A DNA stretch of 64,000 bases from Bombyx mori (taxonomy: Eukaryota > Arthropoda > Insecta > Lepidoptera > Bombycidae): assembly GCF_030269925.1 (NCBI RefSeq), contig NC_085118.1:12292001-12356000 (forward strand), written 5' to 3'. Position 1 is the stretch's first letter. Each line of letters opens with the position of its first letter. Position numbers and translations under genes: made by a program. A model generated the notes under the pieces. That model did no database searches. It was not told the origin of the DNA and saw nothing but the letters and a program-made list of their open reading frames with translations. Of the stretch, positions 57,115 through 64,000 are shown piece by piece.

Positions 57115-57440
57115 ACGAAGTTCCTTATCGCGCGTTGTGAAAGGGGGCTAGACGGAAAAAATTCTTACGAAAAGTTGTCACGACACTTTTTAGATCCGTC
57201 ATTCTGACCAATCAACGTGTAGGCGCTTATCGCGTGACATTGCTCGTATCCGATTGGTCCGCGTAATGAGTACAGTATCTCGAGATAGCGTTTCAACAAT
57301 AGTAATTTAGTTCATAGTATTGTTTTTTCTTCTTCATAATGCCGTAATTTATTATTATAACTTAAAAAAAAATTTACTATTCCTTCACTAATGAATCGAA
57401 AGGAACTTCGTTCCATCCGGGTGTCCCTTGACACCTCTGA
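57115..57440. mobile_element. MITE-like element, GGAACGAAGTTCC family, copy 3
   Basis: Left GGAACGAAGTTCCTTATCGCG, right AAGGAACTTCGTTCCATCCG GGTGTCCCTTGACACC. Longest member here, with CCAATCAACG / CGATTGGTC inside. Non-coding. Confidence 0.62.
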
Positions 57441-57759
57441 AGTTTTATTATATCATAGCTACCGGCTTATAGTGCAACCCTACCACAATCAATTGCGGCA
57501 CGTCCGCCCGCCCAACGCAACACGTTGCAATCACATTAACGAAACAACAAACATATTCATTAAACTCAATTGTTTGTTTCGCATTACAATAGGAAAGTGT
57601 TGTTTATGATACAATTATTATCGAATGTTTGAATGCGATTGATTGGTGCGAGGCTGTTAATTTAGTTACTGCTATGACAAACGGGACTTATTAAAAAGCT
57701 GAAAGATCAATTATAGAGGATACTCGAAGTTTCGCTATGAGATCGAATCAAGAAGAAAT

Positions 57760-58045
57760 AAGGGGATTCGCAGAAGAACTAAGGTAAATCGCTCAAAGGA
57801 TTGCGAGGTGAAGTGGCAGCTGACAGGCCACATTACTCAAAGAACAGATAGCTACTGAAGTCGAAAAGTTGTCTAGAAGTGACCGTGTACTGAAAAACCC
57901 AGCCTGAGTGGCCTCCCACCTCCTTGGACCACCTCCTAAAGGTCCACAGAATTCGCTGGATGTGGGCTCTCCAAGACCGATTATTGTAGCGAATCTTGAG
58001 AGAGGCCTATATCCAGCAGTGGACGTCTGTGAGCGTCTGATGACT
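57760..58045 (+). pseudogene. RTE-like LINE C-terminus and 3' end
   Basis: Broken frames read RRRTKVNRSKDCEVKWQLTG HITQRTDSY, GLPPPWTTS and EAYIQQWTSV, the end of an RTE-type reverse transcriptase (WAGHIARR... RPPTRWTDD... AYVQQW). Multiple stops. Confidence 0.7.
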
Positions 58046-58167
58046 ACAAACGATTATTATTAGCAAATGTCGATGTTTTTAAGTTCCTCTCGGTACACCA
58101 GTTTTAGCAAACTTCATTCTTTTAGAAAACAATTACTTGGAGTTTTAGAAATGCTAGGCAGATCAAA

Positions 58168-58440
58168 TCTATACTTAATATTATAAAGCTGAAGAGTTTG
58201 GTTGGTCGAACGCGCTAATCTCAGATACTACTGGTTCGATTTGAAAATTTTTTCAGGGTTAGATAGCCCATTTATTGAGGACGACTATAGGCTATATAAC
58301 ATCACGCCAAGACCGATACAAGCGGAGCACCAATAAATAATGTTTCAAAATCGGGTTTTTTTCCCTTTTGAGTGCTTCCACTGCGTGCGCTGCGGAAACG
58401 GTTAAAGTTTCGCTAATATAATGTATGACAGAATTGTTCC
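58168..58440 (+). mobile_element. Lep1-like Helitron, 5' portion
   Basis: Starts TCTATACTTAATATTATAAA after an A, with GCTGAAGAGTTTGGTTGGTC, GAACGCGCTAATCTCAG, GATAGCCCATTTATTGAGGA and GGCTATATAACATCACGCCA. This is the 5' half of a very common lepidopteran Helitron family. No matching CTAG end follows nearby; the one at 59571-59574 could be its 3' end if the Bm1 composite and a MITE fragment inserted inside. Confidence 0.65.
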
Positions 58441-58861
58441 CCTTTGAAAGTTCTAAAAAAAGTCCGCGACAGCATATTATGACTATATTTTAATGTTGGC
58501 TCACTATAACCTTTTTTATGCTAACCAAATTTGTTCTAAAATAAAGCATTATTTGTGTAGGTGTTTTTATGAAGATGATATTAATCCCTATCCAAAGAAA
58601 TACGTTATTCATTACAAGTATTTAATGTTAAAGAAATTTGCCCTCACTTGATTTTAATGAGTATCTCGCTATGAGTATTTTATTGAGTTTGAGAAGATAT
58701 TGCATTTTTAAAATAATATCGCAGCAAAATAATGATCAAGCGTGTTATATCGATGTACAAGGCGCTGGCCGGGCGGTGCGCGGTGGCACAGCTTAAGAAA
58801 AATAACAATTAACACCCAAATCACTTCAAGATACTGTTGTGATCTGATTGTACTGGTTTCT

Positions 58862-59176
58862 AATTACGACTTACACAGTATATGCGTAATTACTGGTGGT
58901 AGGACCTCTTCTGAGTCTCCGCGGGTAGGTACCACCACCCTGCCTATTTCTGCCGTGAAGCAGTAATGCGTTTCGGGTTGAAGGGTGGAACAGCCGTTGA
59001 GCCATACTTGAGACCTTAGAACTTATATCTCAAGGTGGGTGGCGAATTTACGTTGTAGATGTCTATGGGCTCCAGTAACCATTTAACACCAGGTGGGCTG
59101 TGAGCTTATCCACTCATCTAAGCAATAAAAAAATAAAAATATTAATTGCTATTCTATGTCTTCGTTCTGCGACAAT
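58862..59176 (+). repeat. Composite Bm1 unit, copy 1
   Basis: Bm1 body (58882-59143) flanked by AATTACGACTTACACAGTAT on the left and ATTAATTGCTATTCTATGTC TTCGTTCTGCGACAATA on the right. The same flanks surround the Bm1 body at 62906-63222. The unit therefore spreads as a larger entity than Bm1. Confidence 0.75.
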
Positions 59177-59216
59177 AGCTCAATAGCTCGTCCACCCGAA
59201 AAGACAATAAAAAAAA

Positions 59217-59430
59217 ATGGGCTTGGAAAATTATAGATTTTTCTGGATTTCTCCAGGATCCCATCATCAGATCTTGATGATTACAGGACCATTCGGGAAG
59301 TCTACCTTTTCAAACAAAAAAATAATAATTATGAAAATCGGTTCAAACATTCTCGAGAAATCGTTGAGCATACGTAGACAAAAAACGGTGGTCGAATTGA
59401 TAACTTCATCTTTTGAAGTCGGTTAAACAG
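59217..59430 (+). repeat. One-ended MITE fragment (...TTTGAAGTCGGTTAAA)
   Basis: Ends CATCTTTTGAAGTCGGTTAAAC, like the right end of the 38939 and 56015 elements, with the interior line GAAAATCGGTTCAAACATTC. The left terminus is lacking. Confidence 0.55.
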
Positions 59431-59511
59431 TGTGATTTTGATACCTTAAATAGCTCCTTAACATTATATTATTCAAAAATATTTTCACTTTCTACGTAAA
59501 TGAAGTCGCGG

Positions 59512-59574
59512 ATAAAATTTTGCATTATGCCAAAGTAACTATTCCACGCGGACGAAGTCGCGGGCAAAAGCTAG
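59512..59574 (+). mobile_element. Helitron-like 3' end
   Basis: CCACGCGGACGAAGTCGCGGG CAAAAGCTAG followed by T: the usual 3' terminus of lepidopteran Helitron-like elements. A weak first copy of the GAAGTCGCGGAT line precedes it at 59501-59512. Confidence 0.6.
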
Positions 59575-59959
59575 TCCTCATATAAAGCGTAATGGAAGCG
59601 ATTAAACTATTCTTCGAAGAATTAACTTCCCTCACGATTTAAGCACGTTTTACGGCTTAAATGATCAACTAAATTTTAAGACGTCTATGCCCAAGAAACT
59701 TAAATTAATCGAAATATTGGATATTATCGAAGTAATGAAATAAGCTCATAATACAGCGGTTTTTAAAACGGCCAGTAATTTACTTGAATATTAAATTTTA
59801 TTTTTTTAACAATTAGTAAGGGAAGAGGCTCTATCTAGCTCTCTAGGCACACATCCAAAATACTAACACCTACAGTCTAATCTGGGGAAAACCAAATAAA
59901 TACATATTAATCCATTCTATACTACAGTAATCCCTTAAATTAGGGCAGCGGGATTGCCT

Positions 59960-60080
59960 CGAGCAGGGAGAGATTGGGGGACATCGTAAGATGCATCAAG
60001 TCTGCCCCTTCCAACACTACCAAATGACGATCACGACCACTATGTCAAGGGTGACACGACTGAGAAGAAGAAATAGTACT
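59960..60080 (+). repeat. LINE 3' end relic (same family as 54785-55068)
   Basis: AGCAGGGAGAGATTGGGGGA, CAAATGACGATCACGACCAC, GACACGACTGAGAAGAAGAA match the end of the unit at 54785-55068. Confidence 0.6.
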
Positions 60081-60237
60081 CGAATTGGATCCACAAAACA
60101 AGTCCGCGAACTATGAGATGGTACAAGCTGTGCGGTGATTAAAATGCCTGAGACGGACCCCAATTTTTTTAATTAGTCAATCGTACATATACAGTTTCGA
60201 TGACAGTGAAAAAATAATCAGTTGGAATTTATTTCTC

Positions 60238-60419
60238 GCGAGGCCTACTACACCGCGAGACCTACTACAACGCGAGACCTACATCAACGCGAGACCTACT
60301 ACAACGCGAGGCCCACCATAACGCGAGGCCTACTACAACGCGAAACCTACTAAAACGCGAGGCCCACTACAACATGAGGCCCACTACAACGCGAGGCCTA
60401 CTACAACACGCGACCTACC
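60238..60419 (+). repeat. 17-bp minisatellite, about 10.5 copies
   Basis: Tandem units of GCGAGRCCTACTACAAC, 17 bases each, with 1-3 substitutions per unit. The unit length is not a multiple of three, so no periodic peptide is encoded across it. Confidence 0.9.
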
Positions 60420-60439
60420 AATAAAAACAATATTGATCT

Positions 60440-60515
60440 ATTATAATCTATTATTTGACCACAGACTTTATACAATAACAAAAGTTTCACAATTTATAAC
60501 AAACAAACAGAACAT
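60440..60515 (-). repeat. R2 repeat family, partial copy
   Basis: Antisense of the 3' part of 23293-23590 (AAAGTCTGTGGTCAAATAAT and GAAACTTTTGTTATTG). Abuts the minisatellite. Confidence 0.55.
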
Positions 60516-60669
60516 TTTTATAAATATGTGTTTTGGCAAATACATGGTAGTCTGTTTAATGTTTGTGGATCAATGTCCGTATCTTACAATCGACATAACC
60601 TCAGGACGTTGACTGAATACTGGCCGTTTTCATCTGGCAAATAAATGAAACCAAATAAGTACACTTGTA

Positions 60670-61045
60670 TAAGTGGCGAATGAAAGGCAATTACATGCAG
60701 CAGAGATGCGAATATTGCGATGTATGTATGTAGTAACGAGAATGGACAGAATACGGAATAAATATGTTAAAGGAAGTCTGAAAGTGGCACCTGTGACAGA
60801 GAAGTTGGAAGTGCGCGTTTATAGACATGTGATGAGACGAAATGACAATGAGGTTTGTAAGAGTTTGAACTTATGAATGCTTTAGCGGAAAAGGTAGAAC
60901 TAAGAAAAAATAGATGGATTGCGTGAAAGACGATATGTGTAAGAGGGGAGTGAGCGAAGAAACGGTGTATGATAGAGGCGTATGGAAGGAGAAAACATGT
61001 TGCGCCGATCCCAGGTGACTGGGAGAAGGGCAGGAGAATGATGAT
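60670..61045 (+). pseudogene. RTE-like LINE 3' end, copy 2 of a pair
   Basis: Open for 67 codons (NERQLHAAEMRILRCMYVVT... VRVYRHVMRRNDNEVCKSLN), then frameshifted into the WMDCVKDDM... KEKTCCADPR segment shared with 55590-55848. It reaches further 5' than copy 1, including the H-x-A-E-M-R-x-L-R motif of RTE-type reverse transcriptases. Ends GGCAGGAGAATGATGATGGG. Confidence 0.78.
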
Positions 61046-61175
61046 GGGTGTGCGATTTCACGGCCCGCCTGGTATTAAATGGCTACAGGAGCCCATAGAT
61101 ATCTAAAACGTAAATGCCACCATTCACCTTGAGATATGAGTTGTAAAGTCTTAGTTTTAACACTACAACGGTGGC
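61046..61175 (-). repeat. Diverged Bm1-like SINE relic
   Basis: TTTCACGGCCCGCCTGGTATT, GGAGCCCATAGATATCTAAA, CCTTGAGATATGAGTTGTAA: antisense Bm1 3' half with many changes, directly after the RTE-like end. Confidence 0.7.
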
Positions 61176-61229
61176 AAAATAGTGAAACATGGATATAAGA
61201 AGAGCAAAGATTAGATTTTTTTGTTTGTT

Positions 61230-61320
61230 ACCGTTAGGTCCAGATAAAAGAAAATTCAATAAGGTTATTTATTATATAATAAATAACAATTCCCGAAGCG
61301 AAGCGAGGTCGGGTCGCTAG
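61230..61320 (+). mobile_element. Helitron-like 3' end
   Basis: TTCCCGAAGCGAAGCGAGGTC GGGTCGCTAG followed by T, matching the termini at 1408 and 2678. The 5' part is not identifiable. Confidence 0.6.
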
Positions 61321-62905
61321 TAATTTAGTAATTCAAAATGTAGTTGGCGTATTACGAAAACGTGCTATTTATTCCGAAAGTAGCCCTAAACGATCCAAGT
61401 TATACCCAAACATCCGTGGGCATTAAAGCGATTTCCGGCTATAAACTACACGTGCATTGTTACAAAAGTACCGTAAGTACCTACCTACAATTTTATGCAT
61501 GTACACAAACCAGAGTATCTATGTAGATTGTGTGTGAGTCATCAGTCAGGGCTGAGGGGAGGGCGCGTGTCTCGCAACACGACCCTCCTGTCGATAAGGA
61601 AGCGAGGGAACAAATTTAAACGGGAAACGCCTGAAAACGGCTCACGCTATTGTTGTACAAAACTCGTAGGGGAGATACGGGCAGGCCAATATCTCTCCGA
61701 CTGTTAACATCGATATTTATTTTGTGTGTGAATTATAAACAAGCGTCCATCGGAGGACGTTAAATAAACTTTCGTAAAATTAATAGACGTTTCACAATTA
61801 CAAAATAAGTGTATACCAAGATTTAAATGAAAGGTTTGTTGTTCTATAAACAAAGGGGGTTTGAAGCGAAGCTGCTTCAATGATTGTGGATCGAAATTAC
61901 AATAAAATTAAAATTAAACAATGATAAAATGGATAATATTTTTTGTCAGCTTCTATTAATTATGGTATATATAAGTTGTTTAACAGTATTATAGTAGGTA
62001 TTGTATTTGAATAACAGAAGTCATATGAAATGTTAATATGACTTTAGTTTCAAAAAAGGAAATAACCATATAAAAAAAAACTACTTAACTAGATTGTTAC
62101 ACATGATTAAGTATAATTACAAAATTAAATGAGGGTAAATAGTATGATTGATCTGCGTCGATATATTACATTAAAAATTATACGTATCTTTTGAATTAAG
62201 GCGATTCAGAAGACTAGGATAGTGGGGTCTATTGATGATACTCCAGTTCCTTGGCGTCAGTCGAAAAGTATTCGGATCAGATTTTGATTCCGGGAAGTTC
62301 CATGGAGCGTATTCCAATAGTCCCTATATTATACTATATAATATATATATTATATAATATTGTAATTAACAGTAGAAACGAATATGCATATCGAGCTTTT
62401 TATTTTAAGCGCTACAATAGTTACGTTCGTGTGAATCGTGAAATCTGGCAAAAGTTTTATCAAAGCTCAACAAGTGGTAAGTTGGAAAACACAGAGTCAT
62501 TACAGTACGTGTAAGCTTACAAAATCTTGAAGACCGTAATAGTAGTAATGTACTTTTTAAGCAAAACATTTCTTGATAAGCTAGACTTAGAACATCAGAA
62601 GGACAATTAGCGTTTTGGAGCCAACTCTCACCCGTACCGGTAAAATGCAATTAATTTGTTGAAACATTGCGCATCGACATTCGAGAGAGAGAGAGAGAGA
62701 GATATATACAATGAAAAAATACAGAATACGGCTTTTAACTGTACGTGCCTGGTTTGGAAACTGCGATTCTTTCCTGCTAATAAATTCTCTTCGATCAAAC
62801 GGATATTATAATTTTATTAGATTTTCTTGTAAGCCATCCTTTTGTATCTCATAAAAAAACGCTCATCAAGAAAAGGTAATAATAGTAGCTGCTTATATGG
62901 CTTCA
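61321..62905. other. Gene-free stretch with simple repeats
   Basis: 61555-61600 has a GGAGGGCGCGTGT ... ACACGACCCTCC near-palindrome in a GC-rich patch. 62335-62360 is (TATA)n, and 62683-62706 is (GA)n followed by TATATA. Nothing else recognised. Confidence 0.45.
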
Positions 62906-63222
62906 AATTACGACTTACACAGTATTTGCGTAATTACTGGTGGTAGGACCTCTTGTGAGTCCGCGCGGGTAGGTACCACCACCCTGGCTATTTGTGCCGT
63001 AAAGCAGTAATGCGTTTCGGTTTGAAGGGTGAGGCAGCCGTTGTAACTATACTTGAGACCTTAGAACTTATATCTCAAGGTGGGTGGTGCATTTACGTCG
63101 TAGATGTCTATGGGCTCCAGTAACTACTTAACACCAGTTGGACTGTGAGCTCGTCAACCCATCTAAGCAATAAAAAAATAAAATCATTAATTGCTATTCT
63201 ATGTCTTCTTTGTGCGACAATA
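62906..63222 (+). repeat. Composite Bm1 unit, copy 2
   Basis: Same structure as 58862-59176: AATTACGACTTACACAGTAT, Bm1 body (62926-63183), ATTAATTGCTATTCTATGTC, TGCGACAATA. Sequence outside these limits is unrelated to copy 1. Confidence 0.77.
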
Positions 63223-64000
63223 AAAATATAAGTACTCAAAATTCTATAATAAGCATTTATTCTACAATGTTCAAGAAGCATTTTGTCTGTTATACTGATT
63301 ATAATTAACTACATACATCATTAATAAGGCAAACCGCGATCTCAATCTTAATTACGATTAACTGGAAACACTGTTTCCCAGAAATAATTGTTAATGTCTA
63401 CATTAAATAGCAAGTGTTTTAATGTAAGTACGACTTTTCCACTTGAACAATTTCGTGGTTTCTGTTAAATGTGTGATGTCACTTACAGATTGTAATGTAG
63501 GGCAACTTTAGGTATCTCTTTAGCCTACGGCCTACGAGAGAATTCGATAAATGCAATTATATTGCTTAAAACACAAAATGATTCCAAAAAAGTATATGCG
63601 TGACTTTAAATGAAAATACTCGCATCAATATCTAGGCAATTTTTTTAGGACAACATTTCTTTAAAATATTTATTGATCAACATTTTTATTAGCAGAATCA
63701 CGGGTTTATGCTCAAAGCTTGAGTTTTACCGCTCAAATAGTCTTTAGACTTTTTATCGAATTATTATGTTTGAATTCATTGTAAGATTGACAGTGGCGAA
63801 CTTGGCCCATGGAAAAGTGCATTTTTCATTTGATAGCTGACTTAGAGGTTTGTTTAAATAATTAAATTATTAAGGCTAACTGATTTAATTTTGAATAGGT
63901 TTAATATTTTAAAATTTAAACATATTCAGATACAAACTAATGTACACTGCTATGATAGATTTTTCATATAATGACAAAATCGATGTTTTCCTGGTTAATA
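63223..64000. other. AT-rich intergenic, nothing recognised
   Basis: No gene, RNA or repeat recognised up to the window end. Confidence 0.4.

Noticed and set aside
60238..60419. CRISPR-like array
   Set aside because: Units are contiguous 17-bp tandem repeats with no spacers; the genome is a eukaryote.
61344..61526. Possible exon with GTAAGT donor at about 61468
   Set aside because: No polypyrimidine acceptor, no recognisable domain, and no phase-compatible partner exon.

Overview
This is a stretch of an AT-rich, repeat-laden insect nuclear genome, almost certainly a silkworm (Bombyx mori or a close relative). The basis is at least a dozen recognisable copies of the tRNA-derived SINE Bm1, several full length with a tRNA-like head, alongside lepidopteran Helitron-like elements, RTE/CR1/Jockey-type non-LTR retrotransposons and mariner relics. 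There is no bacterial-style gene organisation, CRISPR array or genuine tRNA/rRNA gene.

Only one host gene can be supported. It lies on the + strand as four exons (21002-21216, 22802-22937, 31842-32101, 38633-38875), with introns of about 1.6, 8.9 and 6.5 kb. Exon phases agree at all three junctions. The joined product has two immunoglobulin domains and a hydrophobic C-terminus, and it resembles the Beaten path (Beat) family of neuronal Ig proteins that bind Sidestep-type partners during axon guidance. The signal-peptide exon is missing: it must lie upstream of 21002, inside or outside the window. A consensus AATAAA lies 54 bases after the stop codon.

The rest is mobile DNA. 1-21 kb holds Bm1 copies, short Helitron-like elements with TC...CTAG ends, a deleted mariner and anonymous AT-rich sequence. 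The beat introns carry a second deleted mariner, a decayed non-LTR ORF1/RT relic split by Bm1, a Bm1 copy, a 5'-truncated but open-frame Jockey-like retrotransposon (33524-36102) with a 12-13 bp target-site duplication, and a second type of tRNA-derived SINE. Just after the beat stop codon lies an inverted-repeat MITE. At 41.4-44.8 kb, on the - strand, is a CR1-like retrotransposon with an intact endonuclease-reverse transcriptase frame; its 5' end suggests translation by -1 frameshifting from a 30-codon leader ORF. 45-64 kb is a patchwork of Bm1, RTE-type 3' ends, MITEs, a 17-bp minisatellite, and a GC-rich block that looks like the 3' end of another retroposon with a terminal hairpin.

The most notable points are the multi-exon beat gene, the frameshift-like arrangement in the CR1-like element, the open-frame Jockey insertion in a beat intron, the TE abutting the beat polyadenylation signal, and composite Bm1 units sharing identical non-Bm1 flanks. 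I found no convincing previously unknown gene system beyond these.
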